A stretch of DNA of 32,337 nucleotides, from positions 1 through 32,337 of the forward strand of contig NZ_CAJSLV010000102.1 in the NCBI RefSeq assembly GCF_907177275.1. Reading direction: 5' to 3'. The notes beneath the pieces are model-generated. The model was not told the origin of the DNA, searched no databases, and saw only the letters and a program-made list of their open reading frames with translations. The stretch is from Actinacidiphila cocklensis. Its GTDB lineage: Bacteria; Actinomycetota; Actinomycetes; Streptomycetales; Streptomycetaceae. This document shows, in pieces, positions 8,371 through 17,407 of the stretch. The position numbers and the translations under genes are program-made. Position 1 is the stretch's first letter, and the number at the start of each line of letters is the position of its first letter.

Positions 8371-11300
8371 TTACGTGCCGGTGGTGCTGTCGAGTTCGAC
8401 GGGAGTGATCAGCGAGGCGATCTGCGCGGGAGTCAGCACGCCCCGGTAGGCCCAGACGTCATCGATCTGCCCGGACAACGAATGGTCCGTGCCAGCGGCT
8501 GACTGCAGGGGACCGAACTTCAGGCCGGACGTCGCCTCGAACGGCTGGTTGGCTCCCGCGTACGAGACGTCGTTGGTGCACGTGCCGGGGTTGTCCTCGT
8601 CGTCGCACAGCTTCTCCTCCAACTGCCCGTTCACATACAGGGCCAGTTGGTTGGAGAAGGCGTCATAGGTCACCGCCAGGTGAGTCCAGACACCCGCCTG
8701 ACCGACGGCCGACTGGCGGACCACGGTGTGCACCCGGGTGGTTCCTCCCGAGACCGACTCCGCCTGCCACTCGCCCTCGATCGTGTCGAAGTCGGCTGGC
8801 AGGTCCGGAATGTGGTCGGTGCGCAGATAGTGCCACCGCACGGTCACGGCGTTGTCCGTGCCGTCGCCGAGCGAGAGTACGGTGCCGTCCTGGTCCGGGG
8901 CGGCGGCGAACTGTGTCCACCCGGCAAAAGTGAAGCCTTCGTCGGTGTCGAGGGGCGCACTTTGCGTTGCCGCGTAGCTGGTCGGACCGCTCAGGCTGAG
9001 CGCGCCTGTTCCGATCCACGGGTTGTTGGTCGAGATCGCGGCTGTCTCGGACAGTGAAGCTGGGTGTGCATTCAGGTCGTCCGGCGACACCCGTGGTGTG
9101 GCGCTGGTGGCGTCGTTGAACTTCCACCGTCCCGCCGGCTGGGGGCTTTGCTGGATCATCGTCTGGATTTCGGAGCCGGTCAGGATCCGGTCGAAGGCGC
9201 GGGCGTCGTCGATGTCGCCGCCGAGGAATTCCGCGTCGACCCCGGCACGGTTGTCCGCGCCCAGTTCCAGACCGCCCGGGGTTGGCCAGGGGGTGGTCTG
9301 GGTGTAGGGGGTGGTGCTGACCAGATAGCCGTTGACGTACAGCTGATTCTGGTGTGCGGTCGCGTCCGAGACGCCCACCAGGTGGGTCCACTCGCCGCCG
9401 TCCGAGCCGATGCACTTCGTTCCGCTGCTTGCGTTGCCCGTGCAGTTCGTCTGCATGGTGCGGGTCAGCGTGGCCGTGGCCGTGTCCTCCGCGTAGCGTC
9501 CGAAGATCCACCGCTGGTAGTACGTGGAGTAGTACAGGGAGAACTCCGAGTTGTACACGCCGTTCTGGGTCACGGCGATCTTCGATGACGTGTCGCCGGC
9601 CGCGGGGTTCGGGATCCGGACCCAGGCCGACACCGAGAAGGTTCTGGTGCCGTCGACTTGCGGTCGGCTGGTGACTGCCGAGCCGTCGGTGCCGAAGTGC
9701 ACCGCTTTGTCTGCTGTCCGGATCACTCCGGTGGTTACCGTCCCCCGGATGGCGGCGTCCGATGCTTCACCGGTGCCGATCATCGTGCCGCCGCTCTGAT
9801 CCATGCTGAAGACCGCCTTGGCCGGCACGCCGGTAGTCACCGCCGTGTCCGCTGCAAGACCCGCCGCCTCCGACGCGGTCAGCGCCCGGTTCCACAGGTG
9901 GACGTCATCCACCGAGCCCTGCCACGCGTCGGCGTAGGGACCCTTCCACAGGATCCGCCCGAACTGCAGCGCACCGGTCGCCATCGGCGCCACCGGCACC
10001 GCGACGGCAGCCGAGGGAACGCCATTGACGTAGACGGTCTCGGTGTGCGCCGCCTGGTTGTACACACCCGTCAGGTGGGTCCACGTGCCGGTGACCACCG
10101 GCTGGGTGGACGCAGCCGACTGCCACATGTAGCCCGGGGCGTCCTGGGTCGATGTCTTGAACGTCCACTTGCCGTCGTACAGACCCAGGCTGAAGCCGCC
10201 GATGTACGAGCCGTTCTGGCTGACCGCGGCCCGGGCGGTGCTGGCGTCGGCGAGATTCACCCAGGCCGAGACCGTGAAGCTGCCGGAGGTGTCTACCACC
10301 GCGCCGCTTGTCGAGGCGTAGTCCGCGGGCGTCCCGTCGGAGGCGAGCCCGCCAGGCAGCGACAACGCGGTGCCCGCGTGGCCGACAGCGCCACCGGCCG
10401 CCGCACCCGCCACTGTGGCCTGGAACGAACCTCCGGAACCGGCCAAGCTGCCCGTCCCGGCTGCATCGTCCATCGCCCAGCCCTCATGCTGTGTCTGGCC
10501 GGCCTTCACGTTGAAGACGTAGGAGGACACCGAAGAGGCGTTCCCGGATGCGTCGAGAGCTCTCACCGAGAGGTTGTGCAAACCCTCTTCCTGCTGCAGG
10601 AGCCGCACGGACGCGGGAGCGCCGCCCGAGGTGGCGACCGTGTGGGCGGCAGAAGCCGGTGCGTCCAGCCCGTACTCGTACTTCACCGCATCGGTCGCGG
10701 CGGTGTCGAAGGTGAACGTGCCGTACTTTCCGACCCCGTCGGTCCACGGCAAATTGGCGATGCCGTCGGGATCGGTGTCCGAACTGCCAGGAAAGGCCGA
10801 AGACGTCACCACCGGTCCCGCCGGAGCGACCGTATCGACCTTGAAGTAGCAGTCGGTCGGGTCGCCCGCCGAACTCCACGAACCCCACTGGTAACCGTCC
10901 CAGACCCGCACCTCCCAGCCTATCTTCGTGGTACTGGTGACGCCGCTCTGTGGGGGCAAGGCGACAGAGAACAGGGACCCGGATGCCTTGCGGTACGACG
11001 GGGTGTTGCCCTCTTTCTCGGTTGAGAACCAGTGCCGCGCGAACTTGGCACCGTCACCGTTATCCCAGGACACTGCGAACTGCACACCGATCTGGTCACC
11101 GTCCGGGTCGTAGGCCCGGGCGATCAGGGTCGGCCACTTGTTGATCAGGATCGGCAGCGGCTGGCACACCGATCCCGGCGTCATCGTCAGATTCTTCGGC
11201 AGCGCCTGCGACGGCGGCAGGTTGTACATAACCTGCAGAGTCGCGTCGTCCGTGAACCGCTTCCACGCGTCCGGATCCGTCTCGTCCTGCGCTTTGAGGC

Positions 11301-12828
11301 CTAGGGTGAGGTTGGTCCAGTTGTTGTCGGCGGCCTGTTGGACCTTGGACTTCAACGTCGTCGACACCTTGGGGTCGATGTTGCCGAACTCCAGGTTCGC
11401 CGCAGGGCACGAGGACGAACTCCAGCCCTTCGCGTCGGTGATCGTCTGCAGGTACTGGCCCCAGAACGGCGTCGTGCCCGTCGTCGAGCTGGAGTTGTTC
11501 CAGTTCGTGGCTGTACTGATAGCACCCGTCGTGTACAGCTGTACCGGTTCCTTCGTGCAGCTGTAGGAGTGCGACTCCTTCACGTCGAACTCAGCCGCCA
11601 GGATGTTCTTGCCGTTGAATCCCCGGCCGTGCACGGGGATCGAGTACATCACCCGCTTGACGTCGTTGGCCGAACAGGCCGGCGCCGCGCAGTACCCGGT
11701 GCCGAAGTCTTCGACGTGGGTGCCGTTGTAGCTGAACTTCCAGAATTCCTGCGCCGGGTTGGCCCGCGAGATGCCCGCCCAGCCACCCGGGTGCGGCGCA
11801 TCTGTTTCCGGGTCGATCATCACCGGATACACCGTGCCCGGCGCGGTCAGCAGGCCCTGGTCCGGGGTGAGGGTCAGCGACGACTGGTCGTCGGCGATCT
11901 GCACATCCACCGCGGCGGCGTGAGCCCCACCATCCGCGGGATCATCTGCCGCACCGGTCGTACCAGCGGCGCGAGCGCCTGCCGGAGCCTGCGTCGCCTG
12001 AGCAGTGCCAGGGCCGTCCTGCGCGGCCGCGGACGAGTCGAACATCATCGGCTGCTGCACCTCGAAGACCGTCCCGCCTCCGGGACCGTCCACCGCCGAC
12101 AACGATCCGTCGGCATTCTCCTGCATCACCAGGTCCGTGCTCGACATCCCCAGGTGGAGTTGTGCCAGCGCCGGGTTCTTCGCCGCTTCGGCGGTCTTGA
12201 TGACCACCAGCTGCGTGTAGCCGTCGACGGTCGCCGTCATCCGCAGGTCGACGTCCGGCAGGACGTCGCGGTACTCCGCCGTATCCCCGTCAAGCACCGG
12301 CTTCGGCAGCGGGTCGGGCCACGACAGGGCCAACTCCTTGCCCGCCCTCGATATCCGCACCAGCGGCTGCGACCCGCCGCCGGAGAACTCCAGGCCCGGA
12401 AGCACCGCCTTGGGCGCAACCCCGCCATCCGGCGCGGCCTGCAATGTCGTGTCGATCGCCGTCCATGCGCCGGCCTTGCGGGTCCGCACCGGACTCGCGT
12501 GGATCGTCGCAACCAGCGTCCCGTCCGGCTGCGCTGAGACGTCGGTGTTCTCATCCGTCATCGCTGTGACCGGCACGGCCTTGCCCGACTTACGGGCTGC
12601 GTCCACCGCCAGCGACTCCGGCGAGTCCACTGGTGCCGCCGAACTCGGAGCGCCAGCCGTCGTGTCACCGACCGGTACGGGCTCATCAGCCACTGCCACC
12701 GTGTCACCTGCCGATAGTGCCGCCCCCGCCAGCACCGCCAGCACACCTACCTGAGCTGCAGCTTTACGCCAACGAGCCCCACGAGCGGAACGCCCGCTCC
12801 CCACCCACCCCAACAACCGAGCCCCCAC
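8371..12828 (-). CDS. Large secreted LamG-domain protein, partner of the RHS toxin
   Basis: I prefer the GTG at 12828 (1485 residues) because a promoter-like pair lies at 12863-12891. The frame stays open to a GTG at 12960, which would add 44 residues without signal character; neither start has a strong ribosome binding site. The N-terminus is basic then hydrophobic (V-L-A-V-L-A-G-A-A-L-S-A-G), a signal peptide. The middle contains a DNRLRE-like stalk region (F-D-V-K-E-S-H-S-Y-S-C, about residues 385-515) and Ig/FN3-like segments. Three LamG/concanavalin-like jelly-roll domains follow at roughly 776-991, 1000-1221 and 1226-1471, each with the F-T-V-S-A-W-V type strand and a V-Y-V-N-G or L-Y-V-N-G turn. 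LamG domains bind sugars or protein ligands at the cell surface. Such proteins commonly sit beside RHS genes in actinomycetes; an adhesin or delivery role is inferred. Confidence 0.85.
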   Translation of the reverse strand: MGARLLGWVGSGRSARGARWRKAAAQVGVLAVLAGAALSAGDTVAVADEPVPVGDTTAGAPSSAAPVDSPESLAVDAARKSGKAVPVTAMTDENTDVSAQPDGTLVATIHASPVRTRKAGAWTAIDTTLQAAPDGGVAPKAVLPGLEFSGGGSQPLVRISRAGKELALSWPDPLPKPVLDGDTAEYRDVLPDVDLRMTATVDGYTQLVVIKTAEAAKNPALAQLHLGMSSTDLVMQENADGSLSAVDGPGGGTVFEVQQPMMFDSSAAAQDGPGTAQATQAPAGARAAGTTGAADDPADGGAHAAAVDVQIADDQSSLTLTPDQGLLTAPGTVYPVMIDPETDAPHPGGWAGISRANPAQEFWKFSYNGTHVEDFGTGYCAAPACSANDVKRVMYSIPVHGRGFNGKNILAAEFDVKESHSYSCTKEPVQLYTTGAISTATNWNNSSSTTGTTPFWGQYLQTITDAKGWSSSSCPAANLEFGNIDPKVSTTLKSKVQQAADNNWTNLTLGLKAQDETDPDAWKRFTDDATLQVMYNLPPSQALPKNLTMTPGSVCQPLPILINKWPTLIARAYDPDGDQIGVQFAVSWDNGDGAKFARHWFSTEKEGNTPSYRKASGSLFSVALPPQSGVTSTTKIGWEVRVWDGYQWGSWSSAGDPTDCYFKVDTVAPAGPVVTSSAFPGSSDTDPDGIANLPWTDGVGKYGTFTFDTAATDAVKYEYGLDAPASAAHTVATSGGAPASVRLLQQEEGLHNLSVRALDASGNASSVSSYVFNVKAGQTQHEGWAMDDAAGTGSLAGSGGSFQATVAGAAAGGAVGHAGTALSLPGGLASDGTPADYASTSGAVVDTSGSFTVSAWVNLADASTARAAVSQNGSYIGGFSLGLYDGKWTFKTSTQDAPGYMWQSAASTQPVVTGTWTHLTGVYNQAAHTETVYVNGVPSAAVAVPVAPMATGALQFGRILWKGPYADAWQGSVDDVHLWNRALTASEAAGLAADTAVTTGVPAKAVFSMDQSGGTMIGTGEASDAAIRGTVTTGVIRTADKAVHFGTDGSAVTSRPQVDGTRTFSVSAWVRIPNPAAGDTSSKIAVTQNGVYNSEFSLYYSTYYQRWIFGRYAEDTATATLTRTMQTNCTGNASSGTKCIGSDGGEWTHLVGVSDATAHQNQLYVNGYLVSTTPYTQTTPWPTPGGLELGADNRAGVDAEFLGGDIDDARAFDRILTGSEIQTMIQQSPQPAGRWKFNDATSATPRVSPDDLNAHPASLSETAAISTNNPWIGTGALSLSGPTSYAATQSAPLDTDEGFTFAGWTQFAAAPDQDGTVLSLGDGTDNAVTVRWHYLRTDHIPDLPADFDTIEGEWQAESVSGGTTRVHTVVRQSAVGQAGVWTHLAVTYDAFSNQLALYVNGQLEEKLCDDEDNPGTCTNDVSYAGANQPFEATSGLKFGPLQSAAGTDHSLSGQIDDVWAYRGVLTPAQIASLITPVELDSTTGT

Positions 12829-12862
12829 GGACCGTTCACATAATCCACATACAAGTGAACGG

Positions 12863-12891
12863 ATCCAACAGGCTGGAACACGGTGAGTCAA
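12863..12891 (-). promoter_or_regulatory. Candidate promoter of the LamG-RHS locus
   Basis: On the minus strand TTGACT (12891-12886) and TTGGAT (12868-12863) are separated by 17 nt, close to the vegetative actinomycete pattern TTGACA-N17-TAGGAT. Transcription would start near 12855, leaving a leader of about 27 nt before the GTG at 12828. This is pattern evidence only. Confidence 0.45.
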
Positions 12892-12960
12892 CGGTGCGTT
12901 ACACGCAACCCAGCTGTGCGTGCCGAGGATTGTAGCCCTGCGTGACGTGTGGAATCTCAC

Positions 12961-14018
12961 ACGCGTTCAGGATATAGCTACCAACTACGATCTTTTTGGG
13001 CATGCCGCTATTGCTCTTTTCGCCCATACTGACCTCGCGTAGAAGCGGAGGAGCGTCAGCCGCTTTGGTTCGAACGCGGGCTGGGATTTACCAGCTCTTG
13101 AACTAGTGATGCCATGTCACCTGCCGGGCCGCCACTCAGCCCTACCCCGCCAGTCGGCCCCGTCTGCCGCCGCAGAGTGTGCCGCGGGCCGGGGCAACAG
13201 CGATACAGCAAGGGGCGGTCAACGCGCTCTGCAAATCCGACCGGTGTCGCGCTATCAACGTGCGCCGCAGAACGCAACGCCTGGGGGCCGCCGACTGTGC
13301 GCTCGTCGTTGTGGACGAACCAGTGGATAGGCGACGACCACCCGCATGGTGGACAGCGCCGCACCAGTACGCCGAAGCCGCAGGGAAACCGCAGGCCGTG
13401 ATGCACCTCGTCTACTCCAGCACTCGTGTACGACAGGAAGTGACCTGCACCACCTCCAGGTGTGGCCAGGAAACCGCGTCGCTGCTGGCCGCCGGTTTCC
13501 TAAGAAGGCGAGGCCCGTGAACACCCAGCCTGCCCTGGTGATGGCCATGCGAGCTCTGGGGCACGGTGTCGGGTGCATCAAGCTGCTGGGCGCGGAGAGG
13601 CGATCGGCCGCTATGGCGTCGGCGATGCGCCGACGGGAACGGGTGGCACGTACTGGCCGAATTGCGTGCGCCGGCTCCTTCGGTCGCCGTTGTTACCGAC
13701 GGCGGCCGTGGCATGCCCCTGAGGGCGTACACCTGTTCCAGGTGGCCGGGGGTGGCTGGTGAGTGGCGGATTCGGCTTGGTCGGCGGCGGTTGCCGGGTC
13801 GTTGCTCGGGCGGGTGGTGTGCGGCACGCCCGGGCTGTGCGCTGGGTGCGGCGTGCAGGTGAGGGTCACGCACAGGTCCGCGATCTGTAACATTGCGTGG
13901 CTCGTCGACTGCTCTAGGTGGCAGTACGGTGATCGTGGTGGTGCCCCGGCGGATGTGCCGATGGCGAGTACCACTGGCACGGCCCAAATGGCTGCGCCCT
14001 GCACGAAAGGGGACTTGC
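12961..14018. other. Long stretch without a confident gene
   Basis: About 1 kb between the divergent LamG gene and the lamin-tail gene. Both strands have overlapping open frames typical of GC-rich noncoding DNA, none with a recognisable domain. The best small candidate is a plus-strand frame from the GTG at 13518 to 13762 (81 residues, purine-rich upstream sequence), of unknown function. The first 60 nt are AT-rich and may hold the upstream control region of the LamG gene. The region looks like eroded sequence. Confidence 0.4.
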
Positions 14019-14485
14019 GTGTCCCGTCTCGTTTCCCGTCTTGCCGCGACCGCTCCGGCTGCCGGCGTCCTGCTGGGCGCCGCGGCGCTTCCGGCCACGG
14101 CCGCGGACCACGGCCGGCACCACCAGCAGTCGCACCCGCAGGTGCTGGGGCCCTCCAGTACGACAGCCCCGGACGCGACAACCGCAGCAACGCCTCCCTG
14201 AACGCGGAGTGGGTGACGGTGGTCAACACCGGCCGCAGGGCGGTGAATCTGTCCGGCTGGACGCTGTCGGACGAGTCCCGCCACAGCTACCGGTTCACGC
14301 ACCTGTGGCTGGCCGGCCACTCCTCGGTCCGCGTCCACACCGGCGTCGGACACGACACGGCTGCGAACGTCTACCAGGACCGCCGCGCTTACGTCTGGAA
14401 CAACGACCACGACACCGCGACCCTGCGCGACAGCCACGGCCGGATCGCCGACAGCACGTCCTGGGGCCACCGCCACCACCGCTGA
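14019..14485 (+). pseudogene. Secreted lamin-tail-domain (LTD) protein, frameshifted
   Basis: The GTG at 14019 has an AAAGGGGA site 5 nt upstream and starts a clear signal peptide (S-R-L-V-S-R-L-A-A-T-A, Ala/Leu core, A-L-P-A-T-A-A cleavage region) and a His-rich linker. The mature domain continues in a different frame from about 14153: L-Q-Y-D-S-P-G-R-D-N-R-S, then E-W-V-T-V-V-N-T-G-R-R-A-V-N-L-S-G-W-T-L, and further on Y-Q-D-R-R-A-Y-V-W-N-N, ending at 14485. This is the usual small actinomycete LTD protein of about 150 residues, split by a one-base loss (or two-base gain) in the CTGGGGCCC run near 14152. Everything else looks intact, so a sequencing error is as likely as a true pseudogene. 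LTD proteins are exported beta-sandwich proteins of unclear role. Confidence 0.8.
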
Positions 14486-14519
14486 CACCATCCGCAAGGT
14501 GCCCGGACCCTAGGTCGGC

Positions 14520-14562
14520 TGCCCCGCCCCGCCACCGCTCCTCTCGGGCCGGCGGCGGGGCA
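14520..14562 (+). terminator. Hairpin after the lamin-tail gene
   Basis: Perfect 9-bp arms TGCCCCGCC (14520-14528) and GGCGGGGCA (14554-14562) enclose a GC-rich loop of 25 nt that can itself partly pair. It starts 34 nt after the LTD stop codon. Plausible factor-independent terminator without a U tract. Confidence 0.45.
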
Positions 14563-14825
14563 CTCGAGCCGCCCGCGGCGACACAGGCGCCTGCCTGCCC
14601 ATGCCCGGCTCAACGAGACCCCCTGCCACCGCCCCCGCTACGCCGCACCAGGGGCTGGTAGGTGTCGCAGGTCGGATGCTTGGCCAGACGTTGGCGGCAG
14701 GTGCCCGCAAACCCCCGGCTCGTCCGCCCTCAACGCCGCCGTGCCAGGCCCGGCCGGAACCGCCAGGGTGGCGGGTGCTCGCTCTGCCGAACACCGCGTA
14801 CGGGCAATGCGTCGAGGAGGAACCG

Positions 14826-15497
14826 ATGGAAAGCTTCACGCCAGGGGAGACGGTCGTGCGGCGCGACGTACACCGCTGCGGGCGGGTGTGGAGCGAGCAG
14901 GCCCTGCGGGTCATCGCCGACACCCCCGAGGCACTGGTAACCGCCTGCGCCCCGGGCGCGCAGGCCCGCTGGCCCGCCCTCTACGCCAGGGCACGCGCCG
15001 AAGGCGACCGCACGATCCGCACCCAGGCGTTCGACGCGATGGCGACGGGGAAGTGGCAGCTGGCTCCCGCAGTGTGGCAGGAGACCGAACTGCTGCTGTG
15101 GAAACCACCGACGGCGTGGTTCAGCGTCAACGCCTTCTTCACCGCGGCCGGGCTGCGGAACTGGTACATCAACTTCGAGCACCCCACCCACCGCACCGAA
15201 GCGGGCTTCGACACCCTTGACCTGGCCATCGACCTGGTCATCGACCCCGACCTGAGCACCCTGCGCTGGAAGGACGAGGACGAGTACGCCCACGTCCGGC
15301 GCCTGGGCATCGTCACTGACACCGAGCACCGGGCGGTAGAGCACGCCCGCGCCCAGGCCCTGGCGCTGATCGAGGATCGCGCCGGCCCGTTCGCGGAAGC
15401 CGACCGGTGGCAGGCGTGGCGCTGGAATCCCGCATGGCCGACGCCGAGTCTCCCCGAGCGAGAGGGGACGGACCCCGCGCTCGTAGCGGACCTTTGA
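14826..15497 (+). CDS. DUF402 family protein (putative nucleoside phosphatase/hydrolase)
   Basis: The frame is open from further upstream, but the ATG at 14826 is preceded by GAGGAGGAA and begins the conserved part, giving 223 residues. The start M-E-S-F-T-P-G-E-T-V-V-R-R-D-V is the N-terminal strand of DUF402 proteins, and the hallmark core is present: W-Y-I-N-F-E-H-P, then R-x-x-x-G-F-D-T-L-D-L-A-I-D-L-V-I-D-P-D, then W-K-D-E-D-E-Y. The Asp and Glu residues of these segments are the known metal-binding positions of the fold; characterised Gram-positive members hydrolyse nucleoside di- or triphosphates. It is a single gene here, with no conserved partner. It appears intact and of normal length, unlike its neighbours. 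The substrate cannot be told from sequence. Confidence 0.8.
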   Translation: MESFTPGETVVRRDVHRCGRVWSEQALRVIADTPEALVTACAPGAQARWPALYARARAEGDRTIRTQAFDAMATGKWQLAPAVWQETELLLWKPPTAWFSVNAFFTAAGLRNWYINFEHPTHRTEAGFDTLDLAIDLVIDPDLSTLRWKDEDEYAHVRRLGIVTDTEHRAVEHARAQALALIEDRAGPFAEADRWQAWRWNPAWPTPSLPEREGTDPALVADL

Positions 15498-16502
15498 GAC
15501 CCCACCTGAGCCAACGGGCTCCTGCTCCGGGGCCATCCTCAACACGAGGTGGCCCTCGATGTGCTGGGGGAGCCGCCGGAGATTCTCGGTTGCGGGCCTG
15601 GCACTTTTGAGGACCGCGTGCCGCGGGCAGCCGTGCGCGAGCCGGCGGTAAAGGAGACGTACCTCATCCGGGCGGCGGAGGGGCTGGCGCTGCGGCACGG
15701 CGGTGGTTGACGTGCTGCTCGCGCTGTGCCGCCGCGGCCGCCATCCGCGCCGCATTCGGAATGGGAGCCCGCAGCGGTGCTGGCTTCGACGTGGGCCTGG
15801 CTGCCGTTGATGTCGCCGCTATCGTCTACACCCACCACGGGACATTCCGCCGCTGGCACCTGCTTGTGCCGACCCCGGCCTGGGCGAGCGCATCGTGGAT
15901 GCGGCGATCGGCACGCACTGCGTCGACCTAACCCCCCCCGGCGACCAGGCCGCCGGCAGCGGCCGCTCGGCCACAATGTCTACACCGCCGCCCGACACCC
16001 GGGTCTGTCAGCCCGGCGAGGTCACCTCGAGGCGAGGGAGGACACCGTGCCGGACCTGCCGGACAAGCGGGGCCATGTCGAGGCCGTGGAGGACACCGTG
16101 CCGCAGTTGAGCGTCCACGACCGGGCGGTGGCCACCAGCGCCCGCCTCCAGGCCCTTTGCGGGCCTCACGGGTTGCAGCCGGGCACGTCCAGCCGGGGCG
16201 TGCGCCGGCAAGCCGTCGCCCGAGGACCAGGTGCTGGGCCAGGGCCAGTCGGGCGACGGTGATGTCGTCGGCCGCGGTGTTCGATCCCGCGTTGGTTGAT
16301 CTGAACAGGGCCGCGACCGATTCACCCGTGCGGCTGCTTCCGTGGTCGGGTTCGAATTCATGGTGGAACGCAGGGCGCGGAGCGTGGAGCCCTTGACCGG
16401 GGAGGACTGGGACCTGTGCGGCATGATCATGTGACGGATCCGTGCCCGAGCCGTCGCGGGTGGGCCGACTTTGGCGGCGGCCGCGAAGGGGAAGGGGAGC
16501 GT
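15498..16502. other. About 1 kb with only degraded coding traces
   Basis: No gene is supported with confidence. A plus-strand frame from GTG 15549 to TGA 15710 (53 residues, G/C-ending codons, begins V-A-L-D-V-L-G-E-P-P) may be a fragment of a former gene. A second frame around 15990-16260 contains a 17-residue internal duplication, listed separately as a repeat. Further frames up to 16500 switch phase repeatedly. This looks like a decayed cluster between the DUF402 gene and the small gene at 16503. Confidence 0.4.
16023..16103 (+). repeat. Two in-phase direct repeats of 30 nt
   Basis: Positions 16023-16052 and 16074-16103 are similar, sharing the exact 16-mer GGAGGACACCGTGCCG, with a period of 51 nt (17 codons). 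In the plus frame that stops at 16262 they encode H-L-E-A-R-E-D-T-V-P and H-V-E-A-V-E-D-T-V-P. The multiple-of-three period suggests the repeat arose in coding sequence, although no intact gene remains. Confidence 0.5.
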
Positions 16503-16901
16503 ATGGAGCGCATCGTGGATCTGGACGCGGCCGCGGCTGAGATCGAGCGGCGGTATGGGGAGTGGGCCGGGGCGGGGCTGAAAGTGGGGGCCACTACCTG
16601 GCGGGAGGAGGCTGCCGAATGGCCCCAGTCGCTGGAGACCGAGCGGGACCGAGTGCGGGATCCGGACTCGGTCGGGGTGTCCATCGTGGGCGCCGAGGGC
16701 GCGGAGGCGGAGATCACCCTCTTCCGTGGTGGCTGGGCCGATGTCGGCTTCTTCTCCGAGCGCACCGGATGGGAGGCAGTCTTCGAGTGCCCGGCGATCC
16801 GCAGCCCCGCACAGTTCGGCGCAGTCCTCGACGCCGTTACCACCCGGGCCTTCGGCACCGGGTCGGCCGGATCGGCTGCGACGCCCACGACCCGTCAGTA
16901 G
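16503..16901 (+). CDS. Small acidic hypothetical protein, possible orphan immunity protein
   Basis: The ATG at 16503 follows a GAAGGGGAAGGGGAG stretch (strong binding site) and gives 132 residues; the longer frame from 16416 adds unconvincing sequence. The protein begins M-E-R-I-V-D-L-D-A-A-A-A-E-I-E-R-R-Y, is acidic, has no signal or membrane segment, and shows alternating strands with aromatic residues (F-R-G-G-W-A-D-V-G-F-F, then W-E-A-V-F-E-C-P-A-I). Composition and size resemble small actinomycete immunity proteins, but no toxin gene is adjacent. The last 15 residues or so (G-T-G-S-A-G-S-A-A-T-P-T-T-R-Q) look like run-on into foreign sequence: a helicase fragment begins in another frame at 16898. 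The gene may therefore have lost its natural end. Function unknown. Confidence 0.6.
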   Translation: MERIVDLDAAAAEIERRYGEWAGAGLKVGATTWREEAAEWPQSLETERDRVRDPDSVGVSIVGAEGAEAEITLFRGGWADVGFFSERTGWEAVFECPAIRSPAQFGAVLDAVTTRAFGTGSAGSAATPTTRQ

Positions 16902-17245
16902 GAGACCTCCAACCCTTCGTCGATCTCATCGACCGCCACGGCGCCGACGACATTGTGGACGCCGTCGACCACCTCCACGACGAGGCCAGCGCCCAGGTCA
17001 CCGTCTCCACCGCCCACACAGCCAAGGGACGCGAATGGCCCAACGTGCGGATCGCCGGCGACTTCCACCCGCCCAAAGACACCAGCAGCCACGACGAGAA
17101 CGGCAACCCCGTACCTGGACCCATCGACACCACAGAAGCCCGGCTCGCCTACGTCGCCATCACCCGCGCCCGGCACCATCTCAACCGCGGCAGCCTGGCC
17201 TGGATCGACGACCACCCCAACACCAGCCGCACGCCGGCACCGTAG
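16898..17245 (+). pseudogene. UvrD/Rep-like helicase, C-terminal fragment
   Basis: About 115 residues from the last part of a superfamily 1 helicase. Motif V is present as V-S-T-A-H-T-A-K-G-R-E-W followed by P-N-V-R-I-A-G-D-F, and motif VI as E-A-R-L-A-Y-V-A-I-T-R-A-R. The segment after it (L-N-R-G-S-L-A-W-I) is the usual tail of actinomycete UvrD-like proteins. The ATPase Walker motifs and the rest of domain 1 are absent and there is no start codon or binding site, so this is a remnant. It overlaps the end of the preceding gene by 4 nt in a different frame, which marks a deletion or recombination junction near 16890. Confidence 0.75.
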
Positions 17246-17407
17246 GGGATGGTCAGCACTTCAGCGGCAACACGAGGGTGGACTCAGATGGAGAGTTCGA
17301 GTGCCCGGTTCCGCTGACCGCCGACCCGCGGGAAACCCGGGCCGGCGGTTCCGCCGCCAGCCGGCAACGCCGACCCCCGGGGCTGTACCGCTGACGCGCA
17401 GACCTGA

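Noticed and set aside
13067..13075. GGTTCGAAC, which looks like a tRNA T-loop
   Set aside because: The flanking bases do not form a T-stem on either strand, and no acceptor, D or anticodon arm can be drawn around it.
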